Positions 55,151 to 64,000 of a stretch of DNA of 64,000 bases are shown in pieces. The notes under the pieces were generated by a model. That model was not told the DNA's origin. It did not search any database and saw only the letters and a list, made by a program, of their open reading frames with translations. The stretch is from Chitinophaga sp. Cy-1792 (GTDB lineage: Bacteria > Bacteroidota > Bacteroidia > Chitinophagales > Chitinophagaceae), in NCBI RefSeq assembly GCF_011752935.1, contig NZ_VWWO01000001.1, positions 3,439,067 to 3,503,066 on the forward strand, written 5' to 3'. Numbering within the stretch: the stretch's first letter is position 1; each line of letters begins with the position of its first letter. A program made the position numbers and the translations under genes.

Positions 55151-55320
55151 GTTTGCACAAAGCCTAAGCGAAGTCGTGTGATGGCAGAAATTGAAGACAA
55201 TGTATTATCTCTGTACACGCATGGGATGACCGTTAGAGATATTGAAAATCGCATACGGAAACTGGCTATCCCTGCATAAACCTACAGTGTTAATGGAATT
55301 GCTACAGCTATTTGGGGACT
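55151..55320 (+). pseudogene. IS256/mutator-type transposase relic
   Basis: One frame reads KPKRSRVMAEIEDNVLSLY followed by THGMTVRDIENRIRKL and a stop at 55274-55276. The LSLYTHGMTVRDIE segment is the signature found in IS256-family transposases (IxxLYxxGMTxRDI). Downstream the similarity seems to continue in another frame (YSVNGIATAI). No start, catalytic triad or terminal repeats are present, so it is a small fragment of an old insertion. Confidence 0.65.
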
Positions 55321-55382
55321 ATATTGATTACTAACCTGAGCAAATTAAGAAATATTGCTGCGGCCATAATTCTATTAATACA

Positions 55383-55590
55383 AAATCTGAATTTGTGTTA
55401 AAAAAATGTAGCCTGTGAAATCTGTAGATTTTCTGAATTCGTGTTAAGGGAATGTTGTCTTTAGAATCTGAATATTTTCTGAATTTGTGTTGATGAAATG
55501 TAGTCTGTGAAATCTGTAGATTTTCTGAATTCGTGTTAAGGAAATGTATTCTTTAGAATCTGAATATTTTCTGAATTTGTGTAAAAGAAT
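55383..55590. repeat. 46-bp tandem repeat array, about 4.5 copies
   Basis: Units begin at 55383, 55429, 55475, 55521 and 55567, exactly 46 bases apart (unit start TTTTCTGAATT, then GTGTTAA). Odd and even copies differ consistently, for example ATCTGTAGA against ATCTGAATA, giving a 92-bp higher-order period. No variable spacers are present. Confidence 0.9.
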
Positions 55591-56581
55591 AAGAACTTTA
55601 CCTTGTAGTTTAATGAAATACCTGGTGATTATTTTATAGGGTTTTAACGGCAGCAACAGATGAAAATCGGCAGGCTGCGACAGTCATTACTTTCCTTTGC
55701 CATAGCGGTTATTGTAGCCGTCCAGTTTTGATTGACATCATTGAAGATGATACAGGAAAAAGATGACTGAGGTGGGGGAGTACCAGGTAAGTATTGTGTT
55801 GTTTATAATTTGATAACACATGGGTCTTTGTCAATAGAGATTTCATGTTTTACCTGTTTTTTTAAAACCTGAAATAAAGTTGCGTAGTTGTACTATTGTC
55901 AATTTTATTTTTTTAATTTACCTTTAGCGAGATAGTTAGTCCAAGCCATTGTTATTTGGTTATCCGATCAGCCAAGCGTGTATTTTCTTTGTGGGCAATT
56001 ATCATTAGTTAACCAATAAGCAATATTAAATTTCATATTGCTGCCAACAGTAAACCTGAACATTTTTCTCTTTTTAAATTATTGTGTGTGATTTGCAGTA
56101 GCGATAGCTATGCCTTGTCGTGAGTAAAATATTTAAAGTCTGTTCAAAATAATACTCATGTACTCATCAAAACAAATCATCACTACGACGAACTCAAATT
56201 AATGTACTAACCACCGAAACGATCCAGAAAAATTTTCAGCTAAACAACGACTGGTGTTAAGTAAAGCACAAGCCTAGCCACACTTTAATTCCTGACATGG
56301 AAGCCCATGAAGAATTTCAAAGCTGGATGGTAGCTGGTATACACACGCGTATTTCTTTCCTACTTCTTTATTTTCAACCAGTAAGGCGCCCCGTGATCCG
56401 GTAAGGCGCGTTGTCATGGTTTTGGGAGAGTTGGTAGAGCTGGAAGACAAACAAAAACTTTTGGTCCACATTCAGTTGTTGAAACGATGAATCCTGCTTT
56501 CGCTGCCTGAAGAATATCGGGTGGCGATCTGGTATTCCTATTCTTTTTATTCCGGCCTTCTAATGCAAATCCGCATTTCTT

Positions 56582-58606
56582 ATGCATATTTCAAAGAAAA
56601 GTATTATTGATCATTTGATCTTTCATGCCCGTTCATGTCCAGACAAAACTGTCTTTTCATTTACCCGCAACGGGCTGGATATTACCCGGCAAATTTCTTA
56701 TTGTGATCTTTATGCAAGTGTGGAAACGCTTGCCAGGCAGCTTTCCGAACGGCAGCTGTATGGCAAGCGGGCTTTGCTTGTATTCCAGGATATTGCTTCT
56801 TTTATTGTTTCCTTCCTTGCCTGCCAGTATGCGGGTGTGATCCCGGTGCCGGTGTCTTATGGTAAGGGATCCAGACAGTATAGCCGGCTGAAGTCCATTG
56901 CGGCCGATGCGGATGCGGCGGTGGTGCTTTGTACCATGGCTATTTCCAGTCACCTGGAAAAAGAGATGGGAAGCTTTCTTGCTGCGAGTCAAATTAATGT
57001 GGTCGTCACTGAATATGAGCCACCAGTAGGTACGCCGGGGAATCCTGCAGCGCAGGTCATTCATCCGGTTGCCTTCATACAATATACTTCCGGTTCTACA
57101 GGACAACCGAAGGGGGTGATTGTTTCTCATGAAAACCTGCTGCATAACCAACAGCTGATCACTGCGGCTTTTGGCTGTGATACTACCTCTATTATTTTTT
57201 CATGGCTTCCTTTTCATCATGATATGGGACTGATCGGCAATATTCTGCATACGATCTATACTGGGTGTACCGCAGTGCTGATGTCGCCTTTTGATTTTAT
57301 GCAATCGCCGGAACGCTGGATAGAAGGGGTTTCCAGGCATAAGGCCACACATAGCGGCGGCCCTAATTTTGCCTTTGACCTATGCGTGAGCAAGGTAGCC
57401 CCGGAAAGAATGCAGCAGCTGGATCTTTCCTGCTGGAAATCCGCCTTTAACGGTTCGGAACCAGTAAGATTTGATACCATGCAACGTTTCACCACCTATT
57501 TCAGCGCGGCGAATTTCCGCGCAGAAGCCTTTCACCCTTGTTATGGCCTTGCCGAAGCCACGTTACTCGTGGCTGGCGTACCACCTGCACCGGAGAGGCA
57601 GGTCATCTTCATCAAAAAAGAACAGGACAGGATCCATCTGGCAGAACAGCAGGACACAGCAGCCAGTCCGGTAGTGGGCGCCGGCAGAATACCTGAAGGC
57701 ATGCATGTGCAGATTATGGATGAGGGTGGACAGCCTTGCTCTACGCTACAGGAGGGAGAAATATGCATTCACGGAAAAAGCGTTACAGCTGGATACTGGA
57801 ACCAGGATAACTCAGATATTTTTTACCAGGTAGATGGTGTGTCTTACCTGAGAACAGGTGACCTGGGCTTCCTCTTCGAAGATACCTTGTATATCAGCGG
57901 AAGGGCTAAAGAAATGCTCATTGTGCGTGGACGTAACATCTATCCTTATGATTTGGAAAAGGCCATCGCTGAGAATACCGTTGCTATAGAAAATAATGGT
58001 GTAGCACTTTTCAGTAGGGAAGAAGGATCAGAGGAGATGATCGTAGTGGCTGAAATAAAAAGAAGCAGTGCCCGTGCGCTGGATGTGCCGCTGGTGCTGG
58101 CTTCTATCCGTAATACTATTACAGGTATGACGGGTTTGACTTTGTACGATATTGTCCTCACAACCCCATTGGGTATTCCACGCACTACCAGTGGTAAGCT
58201 GCAACGTCTTAAATGCAGGGAGTATTATCAGCAACAACTTTTCAATGTGCTGGCATCGGTCCGGGAAACACCAGTGGTTGTTGCCATTGAAAGGGATCCG
58301 CTGCTGCTGGAAGCAGTATTCCAGCACCCCGACAAGGACAATATTAAGCGGTATGTACTGGACCTGGTAGCCAACAGGTTGGGTCAGCACGTGGCTGCAA
58401 CTGATGAAATGGTGGAGCTGACCAGCGTGGGACTTGATTCTTTAAGAGCGATGGAGATGATGAATGTGTTGTGCCGTGAGCTGCACATCCAGCTGGATGT
58501 TGCGCTGGTGCTCCAGGAGAACAGCTTGCAGCAGCTGGTGGGCGCGATAGAAAACTTGCTTTGGTTAAAAAATGAAAAAACTTCCGGGAAGGAAATCACA
58601 ATATGA
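56582..58606 (+). CDS. Fatty-acyl-AMP ligase fused to a carrier domain (FAAL-ACP)
   Basis: 674 residues. Adenylate-forming core: IQYTSGSTGQPKGVIVSH, FSWLPFHHDMGLIGNIL, HPCYGLAEATLLVAG and YLRTGDLGFL with RGRNIYPYDLE, the FAAL-type sequence rather than a CoA ligase. Residues ~600-665 form a carrier domain with phosphopantetheine serine in VGLDSLRAMEM. Role: activate a fatty acid as acyl-AMP and load it on the fused carrier, starting a lipopeptide. Its TGA overlaps the NRPS start (ATGA at 58603-58606), so the two are translationally coupled. Confidence 0.93.
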   Translation: MHISKKSIIDHLIFHARSCPDKTVFSFTRNGLDITRQISYCDLYASVETLARQLSERQLYGKRALLVFQDIASFIVSFLACQYAGVIPVPVSYGKGSRQYSRLKSIAADADAAVVLCTMAISSHLEKEMGSFLAASQINVVVTEYEPPVGTPGNPAAQVIHPVAFIQYTSGSTGQPKGVIVSHENLLHNQQLITAAFGCDTTSIIFSWLPFHHDMGLIGNILHTIYTGCTAVLMSPFDFMQSPERWIEGVSRHKATHSGGPNFAFDLCVSKVAPERMQQLDLSCWKSAFNGSEPVRFDTMQRFTTYFSAANFRAEAFHPCYGLAEATLLVAGVPPAPERQVIFIKKEQDRIHLAEQQDTAASPVVGAGRIPEGMHVQIMDEGGQPCSTLQEGEICIHGKSVTAGYWNQDNSDIFYQVDGVSYLRTGDLGFLFEDTLYISGRAKEMLIVRGRNIYPYDLEKAIAENTVAIENNGVALFSREEGSEEMIVVAEIKRSSARALDVPLVLASIRNTITGMTGLTLYDIVLTTPLGIPRTTSGKLQRLKCREYYQQQLFNVLASVRETPVVVAIERDPLLLEAVFQHPDKDNIKRYVLDLVANRLGQHVAATDEMVELTSVGLDSLRAMEMMNVLCRELHIQLDVALVLQENSLQQLVGAIENLLWLKNEKTSGKEITI

Positions 58607-61600
58607 ATACATCAGCAATCATTGCCGCACTGAAACAACATAATGTTGTTCCAAGGCTGGATGGAGATCAGCTTAAACTGGTGGGAGAAACAGATACATT
58701 GCCCGGAGCACTGCTGGAACAGGTGAGGATGGCGAAACCAGCACTGGTGGCCCTGCTCAGGCAGGTGCAGGATGCTGCTCCCTTTTTAGCGCCGGTGCCG
58801 GCACAGGATCGTTATCCTGTATCCCATGCCCAGCGCAGGTTGTGGGTGCTTAGCCAGTTTGAGGGCGGCCTGGAAGCATATAATATTACGGCGCGGTTTT
58901 ACCTGAAAGGGGCGATGGTGCCTGGTTTGCTGGAAGAGGCTTTCCGCCGGTGTATCCGCAGGCATGAAAGTTTGCGAACGGTATTCACAAATACTGATGG
59001 TGTGCCAGAACAGCGGATATTGGAAGATATCTGCTTCGTGCTGGAGCAGGAGGATATTTCCTCGGTGGCCGATCCTGTGACGGTGTTGAAAGCGGCGGCA
59101 GCGGCGCGTTGCCGGCAACAGTTCGATCTGGAGCAGGGGCCGTTGTTAAGCGTAAAGTTATACCTGGTGGCGATGGAGGAATACGCACTGATAGTTACTA
59201 TTCATCATATCGTGAGTGATGGATGGTCGGTAGCGTTGCTGATGAAAGAAGTGATTACAGATTACGTGGCACTTACACAGGGCAAGCAGCCGGAAGTGAT
59301 GCCATTGGTGTTACAATACAAGGAATTTGTGCAATGGCAGGATGCGCAGGTGAATGGCCACAAAGGCGCGGTTGCGGCGGATTTCTGGAAGCAGCAATTA
59401 TCCGGTTTCGCTGATCCGCTGGAGTTGCCTTATGAACTTCCCCGGCCGGAAGTGCAATCTTTTGAAGGGGCGGTTTGCAAATATTACCTGGATAATGATT
59501 TTTATGCCAGCGTGCAGCGATTTTGTCAGCAGTTGCAGGTAACGCCATTTAACTTTTTTAATGCCACTATTGGAATTCTCTTACATAAATTTTCTGGTCA
59601 GCATGATATTACGATCGGTGTTCCGGTGGCGGGGCGCCATCATCCGGGGCTGGAGCAACAGGTGGGCCTGTATGTGAATACGCTTCCATTCCGAATGCAT
59701 TTTGACCGGAAGCAGTCGTTCCGGGAATTTTTAAAGCAGTTAACGGCGCAGTGGTTTCAGATCATGGCACACCAGGATTACCCGTTGGACCGCATTATAG
59801 ACGACTTACAGGTGCCACGTGAAAGTGGAAGGAACCCGCTGTTTGATGTGATGGTGACTTTGTTGGACACTAGTACTGGCGATAGCCATTTCCCGGATTT
59901 TCAGTTGGAGATGCTCGATAGCTATCTGCAAACAGGAGGAATGATTGCGCGGGAGGATGTTTTTGCCAAGACTGACCTGGCTTTCACGTTTGGTAATGAT
60001 CCGGGTAATCGTTTTTACCTGGAGATAGAATATGCTTCGTCACTTTTTTCGCAGGCACGTATTGCCGGTTTTTATCAGGCATGGAAGTATGTGGTGACAC
60101 AGGTAATGGAGGCGGCGGATATGAGTTTGTCGGCAATAGAAGTGGCTGCTGAGAGGGAGAGACAACAGGTATTGTATGATTTCAATCATACAGTGGCTGC
60201 ATATCCGGAAGATAAAACGCTGGTGCATCTGTTTGCAGAACAGGTGGCCAAAGCACCTGACGCCATAGCACTGCTTTTTGAAGAAAATGTTTTTACCTAT
60301 CAGCAGCTGGATGAGCATTCCAGCCAGCTGGCGCATTACCTGCGCAGTCAGTACGATATTAAAGCAGATGATGTAATAGGTGTACAACTGGAAAGAAGCG
60401 AACGGATGATCATCGCGTTGCTGGCGGTGCTGAAATCAGGCGGGGCTTATGTTCCCATTGATCCTGATTTTCCACAGGACCGTATCGATTACATTGTAGC
60501 CGATAGTGCCTGCAAAGTACTGATCGATGAAGCGGAACTGTTACGTTTTACATCAGTACAATCATCTTATGAGATAACAGCCCCTGTTATCATCAGCCAA
60601 CCCCGTGATCTGGCTTATGTGATCTATACTTCTGGTTCTACTGGCCGGCCGAAAGGCTGTATGCTGGAGCATCGTGGCGTGGTAAACAGATTGGAGTGGA
60701 TGTGGCAGCACTATCAGTTTAGTGCAGCAGACATCATCTTACAGAAGACCACCTTCACCTTTGATGTATCGGTATGGGAATTGTTCCTGCCGCTGTGCTG
60801 GGGCGCGCGTATGGTGTTGTGCCATAAAGATGATATCGGTGCACCGGAACGTTTACGTGCGTTGATTGAGCGTCATCAGGTGAGCTGCCTGCACTTTGTG
60901 CCGGGTATGTTCAATGCTTTTATCACTACTTTATTTGAAGAAGAACATATCACCACTGCACTGGGTAGTCTGCGATTGGTAGTTACCAGCGGTGAAGCAC
61001 TATCAGCAGAAACGGTGCGCAGCTGGTATGAGCGCATGACCACACCTGTTCATAACCTGTACGGCCCTACGGAGGCCTCAGTGGATGTGACATACTATGC
61101 AACCCGGCCGGGGGATCAGCGCATCCCGATTGGCCGCCCTATCTGGAATACACAACTGTATATACTCGGCGCAGATAACACCGTACAGCCGATCGGCGTA
61201 ACCGGTGAGATCTGCATCGGCGGCGACGGGCTTGCCCGTGGCTACCTGAACAAACCGGCACTGACTGCGGAGAAGTTTGTTGCGCACCCTTTTGAAGAAG
61301 GTCGGCGTATCTATCGTACCGGTGATATCGGTCGCTGGTTGCCGGATGGTAATATTGAATACCTCGGTCGTATAGATGACCAGGTGAAGATCCGTGGCTA
61401 TCGCATAGAACTCGGCGAGATAGCAACAGTGCTGCATAGCCATCCTGATATTGATGCCGCGGTGGTGATAGCGAAAGCTGATCATACAGGCACGCTGAAC
61501 CTGGTGGGGTATTTTATTGGTAAGAAACCTATCGCACTTGCAGAACTGCGGCAGTGGCTGGGAAGCAGCCTGCCTGCTTATATGATCCCGGCTTACTTCG

Positions 61601-64000
61601 TGCAGCTGGATAGCTTCCCGTTGAATGCCAGCGGTAAGATTGATCGCCGGCAGCTACCCGCTCCGGAAGACTTTGGATTAAATAGCGGAACTACGTATAT
61701 ACCTGCCCGTAATAACATAGAAGCGCAGTTAATAGCGATCTGGGAACAGGTATTAGGCAGGACGCCGATCGGTGTCAAAGATAATTTCTTTGACCTGGGA
61801 GGCCACAGCCTGAAAGCTACCCGGCTGGGAAGTCTGATCCATAAGACTTTCGATGTGAAGCTGCCGCTAAAGGAACTATTCTCCAACAGCATCCTGGAAC
61901 AACAGGGGTTATTGATCGCTGCGTCGCGGAAGACGATCTTTTCGCAGATCGCAGCGGCGCCGCAGCTGGCATCATATCCGTTGTCGTCTTCCCAGCGCCG
62001 TCTATGGGTGTTGAGCCAGTTTGAAGAAGGAAGTGTGGCCTACAATATGCCAGGAGTCTATACTTTGACCGGCGCCTTGGACATCGCCAGACTGGAAGCG
62101 GCCTTTAATACACTGATCGCAAGACATGAAATACTACGGACCGTCTTTAAGGAAGAGGAATCCGGTGTCCGGCAATATATCCTTACTTCGATTGATTTTA
62201 AGATAGCAGCACTCACAGATATATCTACATTTTGTTACACACCTTTTGACCTGAGTGCGGGGCCCTTGCTGCGTGCCGCTGTTGGGGAGGTCTCAGCAGG
62301 AGAGTGGGTGTTTGTGTATGTGATGCACCACATCATCAGTGATGGCTGGTCGATGGGCGTGTTGATCAAAGAACTGTTGCATATCTACCATGATAACAGT
62401 CCGCTACCTGTATTACCGCTGCAGTACAAGGATTACGCTGTATGGCAGCAATCCGGCTCAGACGTCCTGTCCCAGGCCTACTGGCTGGAACAGTTCAGCG
62501 GCGAGCTACCGGTGCTGGAACTGCCGGCAGATAAGCCCCGTCCGGCGGTAAAGACTTACCACGGCGGCCTGGTGCAAAAGCAGCTAGCACTCACTGGTCT
62601 TCAGTCACTGTTACAGTCCACAGGCAGCACACTGTTTATGGGATTAGTGGCAGCCGTGAATGCCTTGCTTTACCGCTACAGTGGCCAGGAAGATATCATC
62701 CTCGGCAGCCCGGTAGCCGGCAGGGAACATGCCGACCTGGAAGGACAAATAGGATTCTATGTAAACACACTGGCGCTGAGAACGCGCTTCAGTGGTAGCA
62801 ATAGTTATCTGCAACTGCTGGAACAGGTACGACAGGTAACGATGTCTGCCTACGAACATCAATCTTATCCTTTTGATGAGCTGGTAGATGCCTTGCCGCT
62901 CAAACGCGACATGAGCCGCAGCCCGCTGTTTGATGTGATGGTAGTATTGCAGGAAACAGATATTAATGCGCTCATCGCACAAAGCAGCGGAACGCTGCAA
63001 ATAAAGCCTTATGAGGAAGCTATTGATCCTGTCAGCAAGTTTGACCTCTCTTTTGAGTTTGTAACAGCGGGTACGCAGTTACAGCTTAGTATTATTTACA
63101 ACAGTGATATCTACACCGCTGTAACTGCTAACGCCTTGCTGCAACACTTCGAACAGTTGCTGCATGCGATCGTTGAAAGCCCCGATGGATCACTGAACCA
63201 ACTGGATTATTTAAGTGCAGCAGAAAAAACACAATTGTTGCATGGTTTCAATAACACAGCAGCTCCTTATCCGGAAGATAAAACGCTGGTGCATCTGTTT
63301 GCAGAACAGGTGGCCAAAGCACCTGACGCCATAGCACTGCTTTTTGAAGAAAATGTTTTTACCTATCAGCAGCTGGATGAACATTCCAGCCAGCTGGCGC
63401 ATTACCTGCGCAGTCAGTACGATATTAAAGCAGATGATGTAATAGGCGTACAACTGGAAAGAAGCGAACGGATGATCATCGCGTTACTGGCGGTGCTGAA
63501 ATCAGGTGGGGCTTATGTTCCCATTGATCCTGATTTTCCACAGGACCGTATCGATTACATTGTAGCCGATAGTGCCTGCAAAGTACTGATCGATGAAGCG
63601 GAACTGTTACGCTTTGCATCAGTACAATCATCTTATGATATAACAGCCCCTGTTATCATCAGCCAACCCCGTGATCTGGCTTATGTGATCTATACTTCTG
63701 GCTCCACTGGCCGGCCGAAAGGCTGTATGCTGGAGCATCGTGGCGTGGTAAACAGATTGGAGTGGATGTGGCAGCACTATCAATTCAGTGCAGCAGACAT
63801 CATCCTGCAGAAGACCACCTTCACCTTTGATGTATCGGTATGGGAATTATTCCTGCCGCTATGCTGGGGTGTACGTATGGTGTTGTGCCATAAAGATGAT
63901 ATCGGTGCACCGGAACGTTTACGTGCGTTGATTGCGCGTCATCAGGTGAGCTGCCTGCACTTTGTGCCGGGTATGTTCAATGCTTTTATCACTACTTTAT
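58603..64000 (+). CDS. Non-ribosomal peptide synthetase, 3' partial (TubC-C-A-PCP-C-A...)
   Basis: The frame runs open from ATG 58603 past the window end; about 1799 residues are visible. Order: TubC-like docking domain (~1-50, AALKQHNVVPRLDGDQLKLV), condensation domain C1 (~71-500) with HHIVSDGWS at 201-209, adenylation A1 (~527-1030) with YTSGSTGRPKG and GRIDDQVKIRGYRIELGE, carrier with Ser1069 (LGGHSLKA), C2 (~1125-1530) with HHIISDGWS at 1242, and A2 from ~1549. No epimerase stands before C2, which fits an L-L condensation. The A1 pocket code read from the alignment of core motifs is DVWHVSLVDK, close to serine; A2 shows the same DVWH. C1 would acylate Ser1 with the fatty chain from the FAAL partner. 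Confidence 0.93.
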   Translation, partial: MNTSAIIAALKQHNVVPRLDGDQLKLVGETDTLPGALLEQVRMAKPALVALLRQVQDAAPFLAPVPAQDRYPVSHAQRRLWVLSQFEGGLEAYNITARFYLKGAMVPGLLEEAFRRCIRRHESLRTVFTNTDGVPEQRILEDICFVLEQEDISSVADPVTVLKAAAAARCRQQFDLEQGPLLSVKLYLVAMEEYALIVTIHHIVSDGWSVALLMKEVITDYVALTQGKQPEVMPLVLQYKEFVQWQDAQVNGHKGAVAADFWKQQLSGFADPLELPYELPRPEVQSFEGAVCKYYLDNDFYASVQRFCQQLQVTPFNFFNATIGILLHKFSGQHDITIGVPVAGRHHPGLEQQVGLYVNTLPFRMHFDRKQSFREFLKQLTAQWFQIMAHQDYPLDRIIDDLQVPRESGRNPLFDVMVTLLDTSTGDSHFPDFQLEMLDSYLQTGGMIAREDVFAKTDLAFTFGNDPGNRFYLEIEYASSLFSQARIAGFYQAWKYVVTQVMEAADMSLSAIEVAAERERQQVLYDFNHTVAAYPEDKTLVHLFAEQVAKAPDAIALLFEENVFTYQQLDEHSSQLAHYLRSQYDIKADDVIGVQLERSERMIIALLAVLKSGGAYVPIDPDFPQDRIDYIVADSACKVLIDEAELLRFTSVQSSYEITAPVIISQPRDLAYVIYTSGSTGRPKGCMLEHRGVVNRLEWMWQHYQFSAADIILQKTTFTFDVSVWELFLPLCWGARMVLCHKDDIGAPERLRALIERHQVSCLHFVPGMFNAFITTLFEEEHITTALGSLRLVVTSGEALSAETVRSWYERMTTPVHNLYGPTEASVDVTYYATRPGDQRIPIGRPIWNTQLYILGADNTVQPIGVTGEICIGGDGLARGYLNKPALTAEKFVAHPFEEGRRIYRTGDIGRWLPDGNIEYLGRIDDQVKIRGYRIELGEIATVLHSHPDIDAAVVIAKADHTGTLNLVGYFIGKKPIALAELRQWLGSSLPAYMIPAYFVQLDSFPLNASGKIDRRQLPAPEDFGLNSGTTYIPARNNIEAQLIAIWEQVLGRTPIGVKDNFFDLGGHSLKATRLGSLIHKTFDVKLPLKELFSNSILEQQGLLIAASRKTIFSQIAAAPQLASYPLSSSQRRLWVLSQFEEGSVAYNMPGVYTLTGALDIARLEAAFNTLIARHEILRTVFKEEESGVRQYILTSIDFKIAALTDISTFCYTPFDLSAGPLLRAAVGEVSAGEWVFVYVMHHIISDGWSMGVLIKELLHIYHDNSPLPVLPLQYKDYAVWQQSGSDVLSQAYWLEQFSGELPVLELPADKPRPAVKTYHGGLVQKQLALTGLQSLLQSTGSTLFMGLVAAVNALLYRYSGQEDIILGSPVAGREHADLEGQIGFYVNTLALRTRFSGSNSYLQLLEQVRQVTMSAYEHQSYPFDELVDALPLKRDMSRSPLFDVMVVLQETDINALIAQSSGTLQIKPYEEAIDPVSKFDLSFEFVTAGTQLQLSIIYNSDIYTAVTANALLQHFEQLLHAIVESPDGSLNQLDYLSAAEKTQLLHGFNNTAAPYPEDKTLVHLFAEQVAKAPDAIALLFEENVFTYQQLDEHSSQLAHYLRSQYDIKADDVIGVQLERSERMIIALLAVLKSGGAYVPIDPDFPQDRIDYIVADSACKVLIDEAELLRFASVQSSYDITAPVIISQPRDLAYVIYTSGSTGRPKGCMLEHRGVVNRLEWMWQHYQFSAADIILQKTTFTFDVSVWELFLPLCWGVRMVLCHKDDIGAPERLRALIARHQVSCLHFVPGMFNAFITTL
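60205..60934 (+). repeat. First copy of a ~97% identical adenylation-domain segment
   Basis: The DNA matches 63271-64000 base by base at an offset of 3066 with roughly twenty differences, mostly silent. The match begins abruptly at CCGGAAGATA and runs to the window end, so the full repeat may be longer. Confidence 0.85.
63271..64000 (+). repeat. Second copy of the adenylation-domain segment
   Basis: Partner of 60205-60934, cut off by the window end. Protein differences are few (for example Thr to Ala after LLRF, Glu to Asp after QSSY and Glu to Ala in ALIERHQ). Confidence 0.85.

Larger units (their letters stand above)
54952..56581. other. Gene-poor AT-rich spacer with element relics
   Basis: 1.6 kb without an intact gene. 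It holds a hairpin repeat (55031-55057), an IS256-type transposase relic (55151-55320) and a 46-bp tandem array (55383-55590). Between 56370 and 56491 a short frame ending GELVELEDKQKLLVHIQLLK-type residues before TGA may be another gene stub. The remaining ~700 bases are AT-rich and I see nothing definite in them. The promoter of the acyl-AMP ligase operon must lie at the right end. Confidence 0.7.

Noticed and set aside
55383..55590. Repeat array as CRISPR
   Set aside because: Units are contiguous with fixed 46-base period and no variable spacers; no cas gene is in the window.
60040..63453. Similar minus-strand frames at 60040-60387 and 63211-63453 inside the NRPS gene
   Set aside because: They are the antisense of the duplicated adenylation domain, so their similarity only reflects that repeat.

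Overview
The window looks like chromosome of a Bacteroidota bacterium of the Chitinophaga type. The reasons are a SusC/SusD pair, TAnnTTTG-type promoter boxes, a clustered SUF iron-sulfur operon, secreted glycan hydrolases (GH18 Endo-H-like, GH20-like, GH29), Bacteroidota-style YD-repeat proteins and a lipopeptide-type NRPS cluster. All calls are read from the sequence and from remembered family features; no database search was run.

Layout. 1-3.5 kb: the 3' part of a SusC receptor gene and a complete SusD lipoprotein gene. 3.6-10.5 kb (minus): a two-gene operon of large exported YD/Rhs-like proteins with no visible toxin tip. 10.9-15.6 kb: an Endo-H-like GH18 lipoprotein, a hypothetical protein and a HEAT-repeat/DUF4132-like protein. 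15.8-22.8 kb: a seven-gene suf operon (sufA-B-C-D-S-E-T, minus) divergent from a SufR-like regulator; a promoter and an inverted repeat lie between them. 22.8-23.8 kb (minus): a Panacea (PanA) antitoxin-like gene followed by a small two-TM protein, a candidate PanAT toxin-antitoxin pair. 24-25.7 kb: a gene relic, an EamA protein and two GNAT acetyltransferases.

25.8-33.7 kb (plus): an OmpR-type two-component system followed by a TolC/adaptor/RND metal efflux operon whose pump carries a CzcA-type motif. 33.8-43.6 kb: AI-2E permease, GH20-like enzyme, AraC/GyrI regulator, small membrane protein, DsrE-like protein, outer-membrane barrel, two low-complexity exported peptides, UbiD-family decarboxylase, DUF6265-like protein and MaoC dehydratase. 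43.7-52.3 kb: prfC, an ABC permease, tsaD, a GH29 fucosidase, a tRNA1(Val) methyltransferase, a saccharopine-dehydrogenase-like enzyme and tRNA-Leu(CAA) with a near-ideal promoter and a terminator.

52.4-56.5 kb is an AT-rich accessory segment. It holds an unrecognised 649-residue protein and a DUF4329-like protein. The pair is bracketed by two inverted copies of a short hairpin element and is followed by an IS256-type transposase relic and a 46-bp tandem array. This is the best candidate for something undescribed.

56.6-64 kb (plus, runs off the window): a fatty-acyl-AMP ligase fused to a carrier domain, overlapping by ATGA an NRPS that begins with a TubC-like docking domain (docking-C-A-PCP-C-A...). 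Both adenylation domains are nearly identical in DNA and read as serine-type, so the assembly line probably starts acyl-Ser-Ser.
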